A stretch of 7,178 bases of DNA from CAYRGQ01 sp964444885 (GCA_964444885.1 CAYUIZ010000132.1:1-7178), one strand, 5' to 3'; shown: positions 1-6,683, counted from the first letter of the stretch. Program-made: numbers and translations. Notes: generated by a model from the sequence alone, not told the origin.

Positions 1-283
1 TGTGAATGGGCAGCAGCGTTTGGGCATCCATGTGATCGGTATGCTGATGCGTGCACAACACCCAGTCGATGGCCTTGAGCTCGTCCGCCCGTACGGGCGG
101 TGGCATCATGCGCCGATGGGGGAACGGGGTGCCCCGGTACTTCGCTGCCAGCGAATCGGACAGATACGGGTCAACGACCATACGGGTGCCGTTTAGTTGG
201 AAAAGAAACCCCGCCTGCCCCAGCCATTGATACGCGAATGCCGGGGTTGCGCCGTCCGTGATATTACCGTATTCGGTAGCCAT
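1..283 (-). CDS. UlaG-like metallo-beta-lactamase-fold hydrolase (3' end outside window)
   Basis: The first 94 residues of a metal-dependent hydrolase can be read before the window ends; the C-terminal part lies to the left. The N-terminus carries the beta-sandwich opening of this superfamily: WLGQAGF at residues 20-26, then VVDPYLSD at 36-43. The metal motif is THQHTDH at 78-84, giving His79, His81, Asp83 and His84 of the HxHxDH signature. The WLG...VDP...IDWVLxTH layout resembles UlaG, the L-ascorbate-6-phosphate lactonase, more than class B beta-lactamases, glyoxalase II or RNase Z. By family, a lactonase, phosphodiesterase or ring-opening hydrolase role is possible; in a sugar-acid operon a lactonase or cyclic diketone hydrolase is the natural inference. 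The ATG lies 4 bases after the aldolase stop and has a GGAG 10 bases upstream, inside the aldolase's last codons, which suggests co-translation. The exact substrate is unknown. Confidence 0.85.
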   Translation of the reverse strand, partial: MATEYGNITDGATPAFAYQWLGQAGFLFQLNGTRMVVDPYLSDSLAAKYRGTPFPHRRMMPPPVRADELKAIDWVLCTHQHTDHMDAQTLLPIH

Positions 284-287
284 CGTT

Positions 288-926
288 TTATCGCTCCATT
301 TTCGAGGCCACCCTGCACTGCTGAAGGATGGTGCTCCAGTTTTCGGTTTCAATGTCGCTGGTCGTCGCTACCCACGACCCGCCTACGGCCACCACCTCGG
401 GGACCGAGAGGTATGCAGCGGCTTTTTGGGCAGCAATCCCGCCCGTAGGCATAAACCGCACACCCGTGTGTTTATAAGGCGCGATGATACTCTTCAGCAT
501 CGGTATGCCACCCGCCGGTTCTGCCGGGAAAAATTTGAGCAGGCGCAACCCAAAAGACAGCCCCATTTCCACGTCGGATGGGGTCATTACGCCAGGGCAG
601 AACGGGAAGCCGCGTTTCAAGGCTTCCTCCACTACGTTGATATTGAGGCCCGGTGCCACGCCGAATTGGGCGCCGGCATCAATCGCCCGTTTTACATCGT
701 CCACCTTCAGCAGGGTACCCGCTCCCACTAACAAGCGCGCACTGGCTTTCCGCATGGCTGTGATCGCCGCGGCCGCGGCCGTGGTCCGGAACGTGATTTC
801 GGCCACCGGCAAATTGCCTTCGATTAACACCTCGGCAAGCCGCGAGGCAGGCGCGGCATGCGGCATGGAAATCACCGGGACGATCCTATGGGTCCCTAAT
901 TGATCAAGTAATTCGGTCTCGTTCAT
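288..926 (-). CDS. KDPG/KHG-type aldolase (Eda family)
   Basis: This 212-residue protein is a class I aldolase of the 2-keto-3-deoxy-6-phosphogluconate / 4-hydroxy-2-oxoglutarate family, close to the usual 200-215 residues. Reverse aldol cleavage of a 2-keto-3-deoxy (phospho)sugar acid gives pyruvate and an aldehyde such as glyceraldehyde 3-phosphate. Visible hallmarks are the VAEITFRT strand (41-48) with the catalytic Glu43 and Arg47, GAGTLL (68-73), APGLN (91-95), the Schiff-base Lys131 in LKFFPAE (130-136), PTGGI (160-164) and the phosphate-binding GGS at 182-184. The start is ATG at 926, 2 bases after the stop of the upstream dehydrogenase. An in-frame upstream GTG or ATG would overlap that gene by about 88 bases and add an unconserved Arg-rich tail, so it is not used. 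There is no Shine-Dalgarno motif, so initiation probably depends on coupling. The phosphate-binding loop favours a phosphorylated substrate; KDPG versus its galacto epimer or another homologue cannot be told apart. Confidence 0.92.
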   Translation of the reverse strand: MNETELLDQLGTHRIVPVISMPHAAPASRLAEVLIEGNLPVAEITFRTTAAAAAITAMRKASARLLVGAGTLLKVDDVKRAIDAGAQFGVAPGLNINVVEEALKRGFPFCPGVMTPSDVEMGLSFGLRLLKFFPAEPAGGIPMLKSIIAPYKHTGVRFMPTGGIAAQKAAAYLSVPEVVAVGGSWVATTSDIETENWSTILQQCRVASKMER

Positions 927-928
927 CG

Positions 929-1852
929 TTAAAGGTTTTGTAACATGTTGCTGATCGCATCTTCCATCGCCCGGGCGACGCTTTCGGAGGTGTATCCGCC
1001 GATATGGGCCGTGCATATCACCTGCTCATGCCGGAATAACTGCGAAGAGAACGGTGGTTCTTCGAGGTAGACATCCGTGGCATACGCGCCTAGTGTTCCC
1101 GTTACCAATGCGGCCAACACGTCGCCTTCATCGACAAGCTCACCCCGGGCCGTATTGATGATGGCTGCACCCGTTTTCAGTTTGGCCAGGAATGCCCGAT
1201 CGACCATCGGCTTGCCGTCCGCCGCGGGCGGGCAGTGCAGGCTGATAAAGTCCGACTTCGAAACAACCGCGTCCAACGGCGCATAAGCGAAGCGATCATC
1301 ATAGGTGAAGAAGCTTTGCAGACCTGGTTCATAAGCGACTACTTCCATGCCGATGGCCAATGCCATGAGCGACAACTCCTTGCCTATTCGCCCGCATCCG
1401 ATCACGCCCAATGTTTTTCCTTTCAATTCAGACCCTATTTTCCGGGTCCATTGCTGGTCCTTGATCATGCTATCGGAATAGGAAATCGACCGGGCTACTG
1501 AAAAGACAAACGCTAAGGCCAGCTCGGCTACGCCCCGGGCATTGCTGCCTGGCGCGTTGAGCACTTTGATCTCAAATTCTTGTGCGGCCTCCAGATCGAT
1601 GCCGTCGGTGCCGACGCCGTTTCTTGAGATCACCCTAAGGCTGGAGGCTGTGCGCAGCACGTTCCGCGACACTTTCTCGACCCCAGCTAGATAACCCACG
1701 CAACCCGGCAATAAGCGGCACAAGTCCGCTTCACTGGGCATCACGCCGGCTTGCGAAAGCACTACTTCATAGCCGGATGCCTTTAACCGGTCCAAGGCGG
1801 GATGCCATCCCGCGGCGGTGATGCTTCTGGGCGTTACCAATATTTTATTCAT
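929..1852 (-). CDS. D-2-hydroxyacid dehydrogenase (SerA-like, no ACT domain)
   Basis: This 307-residue NAD-dependent oxidoreductase belongs to the D-isomer-specific 2-hydroxyacid dehydrogenase family, which interconverts 2-hydroxy acids and 2-keto acids in the cytoplasm. The substrate loop NGVGTDGID lies at 78-86, the dinucleotide-binding GCGRIG at 152-157, and an acidic residue after the second strand (Glu175) favours NAD over NADP. The catalytic triad is Arg236 in NTARGEL, Glu265 in LEEPP and His283 in TAHIGG. The length matches the core two-domain enzyme; the regulatory ACT domain of biosynthetic phosphoglycerate dehydrogenase is absent, and the operon context points to catabolism. Possible substrates are a sugar 2-keto acid, glyoxylate/hydroxypyruvate, or a phosphorylated aldonate. 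The start at 1852 has AGGA 6 bases upstream, located in the 12-base gap after the isomerase. Its stop is 2 bases from the aldolase start, so the two products are probably made in step. Confidence 0.93.
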   Translation of the reverse strand: MNKILVTPRSITAAGWHPALDRLKASGYEVVLSQAGVMPSEADLCRLLPGCVGYLAGVEKVSRNVLRTASSLRVISRNGVGTDGIDLEAAQEFEIKVLNAPGSNARGVAELALAFVFSVARSISYSDSMIKDQQWTRKIGSELKGKTLGVIGCGRIGKELSLMALAIGMEVVAYEPGLQSFFTYDDRFAYAPLDAVVSKSDFISLHCPPAADGKPMVDRAFLAKLKTGAAIINTARGELVDEGDVLAALVTGTLGAYATDVYLEEPPFSSQLFRHEQVICTAHIGGYTSESVARAMEDAISNMLQNL

Positions 1853-1858
1853 AACGAA

Positions 1859-1862
1859 TCCT
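1859..1862 (-). promoter_or_regulatory. Shine-Dalgarno site of the 2-hydroxyacid dehydrogenase
   Basis: On the minus strand AGGA ends 6 bases before the ATG at 1852, within the 12-base gap after the isomerase stop. It supports that start and is one of the few good Shine-Dalgarno matches in this operon. Confidence 0.55.
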
Positions 1863-1864
1863 GC

Positions 1865-2437
1865 TCAACGGATGACCACTTCGTTCCCCTGCTTGTAAAT
1901 TCGCTTGGGAAACCCCTCTGTTTCAATATCGCCGTAATTATGGCCTGCGTCGCCCGGATAGACACAAAAGGATATCAAGGGGTCATTGCCCGTATTTACC
2001 GAGCGGTGCGCCCAACAGGGCGGCACGTATACCATCCGGCCCCGTTCCATTTTTTCGGTACGGCATTGCCCGTCGGGGGTTTTCATCATCATATAGCCTT
2101 CGCCCCCCAAGCAGTAATAGATTTCCCCGGTTTCGAGTACCGTGTGGTAATGCCCTTTCGTCATGAAAAACTCGCTGCCCACCGCGCCGGGTTGCAGCTT
2201 GCTGATGCAGAACATCAGCTGCCCGTATTCTTCAGGCACGGGCACTTCAAAGACTTCGTAATGCAAGGGGTCGTTACGGTCGTCGATCAAACGCTGCAGC
2301 GCCTCCGCATCCGCATAGTAGCCGAGCATGTCTGACGCTTTGCGCTCGAGCACCCGTTTCGGGTCCTTCATTACACCTGTATCGGGGTCAATATATACAC
2401 CAAAAGGAAGCATGAATTTGTTTTCTGTAGCAATCAT
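1865..2437 (-). CDS. Cupin-type phosphoglucose isomerase
   Basis: This 190-residue protein belongs to the small cupin phosphoglucose isomerase family, unrelated in fold to the classical 450-550 residue Pgi. The family interconverts glucose 6-phosphate and fructose 6-phosphate with a single bound metal. The cupin motif reads TKGHYH at 94-98 plus Glu105 in TGEIYY, and the fourth metal ligand is His144 in PCWAHR. The spacing (His96, His98, Glu105, His144) matches the ligand spacing I recall for Pyrococcus furiosus (His88, His90, Glu97, His136). VYVPP at 136-140 and YPGDAGHNYG at 160-169 are further family hallmarks. A whole-length match with conserved ligands makes the family call strong. In this operon the physiological substrate may be another phosphorylated aldose/ketose pair, perhaps the product of the neighbouring kinase. 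The start at 2437 has an A/T-rich leader and no Shine-Dalgarno motif, and sits 24 bases after the AroE-like gene. Confidence 0.93.
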   Translation of the reverse strand: MIATENKFMLPFGVYIDPDTGVMKDPKRVLERKASDMLGYYADAEALQRLIDDRNDPLHYEVFEVPVPEEYGQLMFCISKLQPGAVGSEFFMTKGHYHTVLETGEIYYCLGGEGYMMMKTPDGQCRTEKMERGRMVYVPPCWAHRSVNTGNDPLISFCVYPGDAGHNYGDIETEGFPKRIYKQGNEVVIR

Positions 2438-2461
2438 TTCTATTGTTTTTAAATCAATTCG

Positions 2462-3412
2462 TTATCTAGTTGTTGCGGCAATCCGTGAAAGCTCATCGAA
2501 CACGGGTCCCGACGTGGGTATGTCGATGTCAAACACCTCGGCAATTACGCGGGTCCAGCCGTGGAGGAAGTAAATCCAGCCGTCTTCGACCAACAGGTTC
2601 TTCTTCGCTTGCTGGGCCCTAGCCTGGTCGAGAAACACCAGCTCCCCGCGATAATTGAAATCCCAAACCAAGCCGTCCTGTGGAAAAGCGCCATCGTCGG
2701 TCAACGGCGAGCCGGGGCGGTCTTTCCCCAACCCTGTGGCGTTCACGACGAGCGATCCCGGCTTCAAAGATTGGAGGATTTCGTCGTTGGCGGCCGGGTC
2801 TTCTCCCGTTACGTGGTAGGCTACCGGGATATCAATGCCCATTTGTTGATGGACTTCCTTCATTTCCCGTATCCGTCCTTCACTGCGGTTGGTTACAATG
2901 AGCCGCGATGGGCGTTGGGATCCGGCGCTTTTTCGGGCCAAGTGCCACGAAAGGGCAAGCCCGGACCCACCCGCACCGAGAATCAGCGCCTCCGCGCCCG
3001 TTTTTTCCCAGTGATTGGCAGGAAGAAACGCGTCCAGCGAGAGCCCGCTGGTAATGGGGTCTTTTGCATGCCCGACCAGTTGCGTGCCCCGCTTGGAAAT
3101 CGAGCTGATTTCATGCATCAGTTCAGCATGTTCGTCCAGACGGTCGAATTGATCCCGGCAGGATTGCAGCAAATTCATCTTGTGGGTCGTTACCAGCGCC
3201 CCCAGCGACTTGGGGTCTTGCTTGATGAAACGCACGGCTTCCCGGTAACGTTCCGGTTCGTCGTGGACTTTAAAATCGATTCCTTTGATTTCCACATCGC
3301 CCAACCCCAAGTGTTCGGCCCATTTGGGGAACACCTTCATAATCGATGATTTTGCCGTCGTGACGCCAATGAAGTACATGGTGGGCTTGGCAGCGGCTAT
3401 GTAATTACGCAT
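2462..3412 (-). CDS. Divergent shikimate-dehydrogenase-fold oxidoreductase
   Basis: This 316-residue protein has the AroE two-domain layout: a substrate domain with the catalytic lysine, then a Rossmann domain. Lys78 in VTTHK and Asp118 in GHAKD fit the Lys65/Asp102 catalytic pair of E. coli AroE. The nucleotide loop is LGAGGSG at 145-151, followed by TNRSEGR at 174-180, whose Asn/Arg resembles NADP-binding AroE enzymes. VVNATGLG (222-229) is the AroE signature. Aligned by eye, several shikimate-contacting positions are changed: the first Ser of the SxS motif is Ala20, the NVT of the lysine loop is ALV (72-74), and the C-terminal Gln is replaced around 284-285 (FLHGW). It is therefore probably not the biosynthetic AroE but a dehydrogenase for another polyhydroxylated, perhaps cyclic, substrate. 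The ATG at 3412 overlaps the kinase stop by 8 bases without a Shine-Dalgarno motif, so translational coupling is likely. Met12 (3379) is an alternative start. Confidence 0.82.
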   Translation of the reverse strand: MRNYIAAAKPTMYFIGVTTAKSSIMKVFPKWAEHLGLGDVEIKGIDFKVHDEPERYREAVRFIKQDPKSLGALVTTHKMNLLQSCRDQFDRLDEHAELMHEISSISKRGTQLVGHAKDPITSGLSLDAFLPANHWEKTGAEALILGAGGSGLALSWHLARKSAGSQRPSRLIVTNRSEGRIREMKEVHQQMGIDIPVAYHVTGEDPAANDEILQSLKPGSLVVNATGLGKDRPGSPLTDDGAFPQDGLVWDFNYRGELVFLDQARAQQAKKNLLVEDGWIYFLHGWTRVIAEVFDIDIPTSGPVFDELSRIAATTR

Positions 3413-4937
3413 ATTTATAAAAACTTTTTGGTTTGTTTGTTGCTAATAACTCGCCTATGGAGACGTACATGTTCATTTTGCGCTCATAAAGCGCTTTCTT
3501 ATCCGGATCCGGCCGGAAAACTTCGTGGGCGGTTGACCAGGAGCGGGCCGTTTGGTCCAAATCATCAAATATCCCCACGCCCTTGCCGGCCACCATGGCA
3601 GCGCCCATGGCCGCGCCTTCCTGCTTCATATCCGGCCGGACAACGGGCAGTTGCAGCGCGTCGGCCTTGATCTGGTTCCACAGGTTGCTTTTTCCGCCAC
3701 CGCCCGCAATGCGGACTTCGCCGGCCGCGAAATCGGGCGTGATCTTTTCCAGGATCGACAAGTAATGCCGGTATTCCAACGCCACGCTTTCGAGGATAGC
3801 CCGGTACATGGACGGCGCATTGTGCGACCAATCCAAGTTAAACCACCCGCCTCTCATTTCCGGCTGGGCCGGGCAAACCCGCCCGCCTAAATAGGGCAGG
3901 AAAATGGGGTCGCTGTCGGTGGCGACGATCGCCGACGACAGCTGATCCAACTCGTCGACCGTGTAAGGCCGTTTGCCGCTGAACGTCTCCACGACATTGC
4001 GCAGCCACCACTCGATATTCATGCCACCACCGTTCAAATAAGCATAGGGATGCCATAGGCCTTTGATAACCGATTGGCCGCAGGCCAGGGTCTTGCGCTC
4101 GATATCATTTACCATCTCGGTGGTTGTCGTTGCAAACACCGAAGCCGTCCCGGCCACGTCGACGCATATCCCCGGCCGGGTAGCCCCAGCCGATAAAAAG
4201 CACGCGGTGGTGTCGCCGCAACCGGCCACAACGGGTATCCCGCCAAGGAGGCCGCAACGGGCAGCCATGGCATCGGACAGGTGCCCGACGACAGTATCGG
4301 GCTCGACAATCCGGGGCAGCTTCTCGCTGTCCACGCCAAACCGCCCGCATAAATCCGCACTCCATTCATTGGCTTTATTGTCGCTAAAGCCTGAAAAATG
4401 CAAATACGTACGGTCGATAAATGCCTGGTCCCCGGTCAAACCGCACAACCGCATGGCCAGGTAGGCCGCCGGCTGTACAAAAGAAGCCACTTGGCGATAC
4501 GTCTCGGGATGTTCATTCATCCACCACAGGATTTTCGGCCCATGGTTATAACTCGGGTAAGACCCCGCCTTCGCCGCAATTTCGTCGCCTGCTTCTGCCA
4601 TCATGCGGTTGATATAAGGCCCACAGCGCGTGTCGAGCCACGAGTCGTAATAGGTTGCATGCCTCCCCGCACGATCTACCCCCACAATGCCGGCCATCTG
4701 GCCCGACACGGCCAACGCCGCTACGCGCTTCCTGTCGATCTTGCCTTCCGACATAACTTGGGACAACGCCTCGACCAAGTTGGCCAGTTGCTCTTCGGGG
4801 TCTTCCTTGACCATTCCATCCCCCTGATACAGGTTGGACTTCCTAAATGACGCACCCAAGCAGTGGCCAGTGACATCATACACCGCTACTTTCACCCCTT
4901 GGGTGCCTAAATCTATTCCTATCAGATAATCCATCAT
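3405..4937 (-). CDS. FGGY-family carbohydrate kinase (xylulokinase-like)
   Basis: This 510-residue cytoplasmic kinase transfers phosphate from ATP to a sugar, polyol or related substrate. Domain I begins with the phosphate-binding IGIDLGTQGVK (6-16) and has SGQMAG at 78-83. The catalytic base is Asp242 in AGCGDTTA, followed by DVAGTAS (260-266). Domain II carries LNGGGMN (301-307), FLPYLGG (346-352), the FGGY signature starting AGGGGKSNLW (411-420) and the adenine-side EGAAMGAAM (440-448). The length is normal for the family. It resembles xylulokinases overall, but the SGQMHG typical of XylB reads SGQMAG, with Ala82 where His contacts substrate, so xylulose is not a safe assignment. Two ATGs stand in tandem at 4937 and 4934, 6 bases after the HAD gene, with no clear Shine-Dalgarno motif. 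The 3' end overlaps the AroE-like gene by 8 bases. Candidate substrates are ketoses, pentitols, cyclitols or keto-sugar acids. Confidence 0.93.
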   Translation of the reverse strand: MMDYLIGIDLGTQGVKVAVYDVTGHCLGASFRKSNLYQGDGMVKEDPEEQLANLVEALSQVMSEGKIDRKRVAALAVSGQMAGIVGVDRAGRHATYYDSWLDTRCGPYINRMMAEAGDEIAAKAGSYPSYNHGPKILWWMNEHPETYRQVASFVQPAAYLAMRLCGLTGDQAFIDRTYLHFSGFSDNKANEWSADLCGRFGVDSEKLPRIVEPDTVVGHLSDAMAARCGLLGGIPVVAGCGDTTACFLSAGATRPGICVDVAGTASVFATTTTEMVNDIERKTLACGQSVIKGLWHPYAYLNGGGMNIEWWLRNVVETFSGKRPYTVDELDQLSSAIVATDSDPIFLPYLGGRVCPAQPEMRGGWFNLDWSHNAPSMYRAILESVALEYRHYLSILEKITPDFAAGEVRIAGGGGKSNLWNQIKADALQLPVVRPDMKQEGAAMGAAMVAGKGVGIFDDLDQTARSWSTAHEVFRPDPDKKALYERKMNMYVSIGELLATNKPKSFYKYA

Positions 4938-4943
4938 AATCGC

Positions 4944-5594
4944 TCAAAAAACACCATTGTCTACCATCCATTGCACCGCTTCCGAAGTAGAGGGCCGAAT
5001 TATATCCGCGCCTTTCAATGCACGTGGCCCCACGGTTGTCGTCACCCCAATCACGAACATACCCGCTGCTTTGCCCGAAGCTATTCCCGGTGGCGAGTCT
5101 TCCACGACCACACAGCTACGCGCAGCGACACCCAAGCGGGTGGCCGCAAGCAGGTAAGGATCGGGCGCGGGTTTGTGAACCCGCACGTCATCGGCGCAAA
5201 CCACGGCCTGGAATAGATCCTGCACACCAAAAGAACGAAGCGAGGGTATAACGATGGACGCGGCGCTCGACGTGACGATGCCCAACTTCTTGCCCCTAAG
5301 CAAGCTAAGCCCTTGCTTCAGGCCTGCGTACATGTGCAGGTCTTTGTTGATGTAGCCTGAAAACACATCCCGCTTCTTTTCGAGCAATTGGTTCGGCGAC
5401 ATGGGCCGCGAAACGCTACTTGCCAACGCGGCCGCGACTTGGCCCTCCGGCATGCCCACGAATTCGGGGGCACGTTGGGATGGGTAGGAGGAATCGAATG
5501 CACGCATCGTTTCCTCCCATGCGCGTCGATGCAATGGCTCTGAATCTGCCATCACGCCGTCAAAGTCAAACAACACAGCCTTGAAATTGCCCAT
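4944..5594 (-). CDS. HAD-superfamily hydrolase, beta-phosphoglucomutase-like
   Basis: This 216-residue protein is a subfamily IA HAD enzyme with the small helical cap expected between motifs I and II. Motif I is DFDGVMADSEP at 10-20, with nucleophile Asp10 and acid/base Asp12. Motif II is TSS at 108-110, motif III is Lys141 in HKPAPDPY, and motif IV is VEDSPPGI (164-171) with Glu165 and Asp166. Asp10/Asp12 and the HKP.PDPY and EDSxxG motifs are shared by beta-phosphoglucomutases and sugar-phosphate phosphatases, so sequence alone does not decide between mutase and phosphatase. In this operon it may dephosphorylate or isomerise a sugar phosphate related to the neighbouring kinase and isomerase. 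The ATG at 5594 is directly abutted by an AAGGGAG run, an unusually short spacing. The next in-frame Met (15) lies inside motif I, so no better start exists. It sits 11 bases after the dehydrogenase. Confidence 0.9.
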   Translation of the reverse strand: MGNFKAVLFDFDGVMADSEPLHRRAWEETMRAFDSSYPSQRAPEFVGMPEGQVAAALASSVSRPMSPNQLLEKKRDVFSGYINKDLHMYAGLKQGLSLLRGKKLGIVTSSAASIVIPSLRSFGVQDLFQAVVCADDVRVHKPAPDPYLLAATRLGVAARSCVVVEDSPPGIASGKAAGMFVIGVTTTVGPRALKGADIIRPSTSEAVQWMVDNGVF

Positions 5595-5605
5595 CTCCCT
5601 TTCGC

Positions 5606-6661
5606 CTATGAAAAATTGACGGCGTGTTTAATTCCCTGCCCAGTCTTCATGCGGTCGATCGCCGTTTGGATGTCGTCCAGCTTATAGCGGTGGGTGACCA
5701 ACTTAGCGACGGGCAATACGCCGTCCGCCATCAGTTTGACCACCTTGCGGAACTGGCTTACGCTTTGCCGGGTCGTGCCGGATACGATCAGTTGCCGGTA
5801 ATGGATCAGGTTGGTATCAAAGCCGGAAAGGTCGGACCCGCTAGGGATGCCACCAAAGAAATTGATCCGCCCGTTGACTGCCGTTAGTTCCAGCGATTTA
5901 ATCTGGGATTTCGGCGAAGGATTCGCGGTAATGCAAACATCCACGCCTCGGCCGTCGGTCAGCCGGGCTACCGTCTCATCCAGCGCATCGAGGGGCACGG
6001 TAATGAGGCCTTCGTAGTGCTCATCCACGAAGGCTAGGCGGCCCGGGTTCAGGTCCGAAACCATGACCTTGGCCGCGCCTGCCTTTTGGGCCATCAACGC
6101 GTGCATCAATCCAATTGGCCCCGCGCCGACAACCAGCACGTCGTCACCGAGCGTAATCGCCAGCCGCTGGAACGCATTATAAATACACGCGAGCGGTTCG
6201 GCCAACGCCGCCTCCTCAAAGGATAAATGATCAGGGATCGGCACGACGTTCCCTTGGCGAATCGCCGCTTCCGGAACGACCAAAAATTCGGCAAACGCCC
6301 CGGGCATGTTGATGCCGAACGCGCGGTAGTCCGCACACAGGTGCGTATTGCCGCTGACGCACAGGTCACAGTGGCCACAGCCCATATTCGGAGCAACGGC
6401 AACCCGCATGCCTTCGCGGTATCGATCGCCCACGTTGCGGCCCACGGCATGGATAACCCCACTTACCTCGTGTCCCAATAGCAAGGGGTTTTGCGCGTCC
6501 ACATTCCGGTATCCGTGCGTATGCATGCGAACGTCCGTGCCGCACACGGAGGCACTTCCCACTTTGAGCAGGATTTCGCCGTCACCGATCTCCGGGACAG
6601 GAACATCCTTGACCCTTAGGTCCATCTTGCCATACAAAAAAGCCGCTTTCATCTGTTTCAT
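5606..6661 (-). CDS. Zinc-dependent MDR polyol/sugar dehydrogenase
   Basis: This 351-residue enzyme is a medium-chain, zinc-containing NAD(P)-dependent dehydrogenase of the sorbitol / threonine dehydrogenase group. It oxidises a secondary alcohol of a polyol, sugar or cyclitol to a ketone. Catalytic zinc ligands are Cys40 in SVCGTD and His64/Glu65 in LLGHEVSG, with Glu155 (LAEPLAC) also in a family position. The structural zinc site is intact: Cys95, Cys98, Cys101 and Cys109. The cofactor loop is VGAGPIG (178-184), and Asp203 in VSDLN favours NAD. Length and domain order are typical. A GGAG 7 bases upstream supports the ATG at 6661 over Met4 at 6652. It follows the Gfo/Idh/MocA gene by 22 bases, so the two oxidoreductases probably act in sequence. 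Substrate is not readable from sequence; family members act on sorbitol, galactitol, threonine, L-idonate or ketocyclitols. Confidence 0.93.
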   Translation of the reverse strand: MKQMKAAFLYGKMDLRVKDVPVPEIGDGEILLKVGSASVCGTDVRMHTHGYRNVDAQNPLLLGHEVSGVIHAVGRNVGDRYREGMRVAVAPNMGCGHCDLCVSGNTHLCADYRAFGINMPGAFAEFLVVPEAAIRQGNVVPIPDHLSFEEAALAEPLACIYNAFQRLAITLGDDVLVVGAGPIGLMHALMAQKAGAAKVMVSDLNPGRLAFVDEHYEGLITVPLDALDETVARLTDGRGVDVCITANPSPKSQIKSLELTAVNGRINFFGGIPSGSDLSGFDTNLIHYRQLIVSGTTRQSVSQFRKVVKLMADGVLPVAKLVTHRYKLDDIQTAIDRMKTGQGIKHAVNFS

Positions 6662-6668
6662 AGTTAAT

Positions 6669-6672
6669 CTCC
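6669..6672 (-). promoter_or_regulatory. Shine-Dalgarno site of the zinc dehydrogenase
   Basis: On the minus strand GGAG lies 7 bases before the ATG at 6661, inside the 22-base gap after the upstream oxidoreductase. It decides the start in favour of 6661 over the in-frame ATG at 6652, which would put the motif 16 bases away. Confidence 0.6.
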
Positions 6673-6683
6673 AATGTTGTTAC

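Noticed and set aside
258..731. Plus-strand open frame (157 residues) opposite the aldolase
   Set aside because: Antisense to a well-conserved aldolase, with no domain-like motifs; judged a shadow, like the other plus-strand frames at 484-903, 1802-2335, 4398-4850 and 6348-7043.
765..785. GC-rich near-palindromic run (gcggccgc core)
   Set aside because: It encodes the Ala-rich helix at residues 50-54 of the aldolase; codon use explains it and no unpaired loop or T-run makes it a terminator.
927..1016. N-terminal extension of the aldolase to 1016
   Set aside because: It would overlap the dehydrogenase by 88 bases and add a 30-residue Arg-rich stretch not expected in Eda proteins; the ATG at 926 gives the normal family length.
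2561..3349. Long plus-strand open frame (262 residues) opposite the AroE-like gene
   Set aside because: It lies wholly antisense to a gene with clear family motifs, its translation shows no recognisable domain, and such frames are expected opposite GC-rich coding sequence.
3565..3831. Second minus-strand frame inside the kinase gene, also 4105-4369
   Set aside because: These are out-of-frame shadows of the intact FGGY frame; the kinase shows no frameshift because all domain motifs occur in order in one frame.
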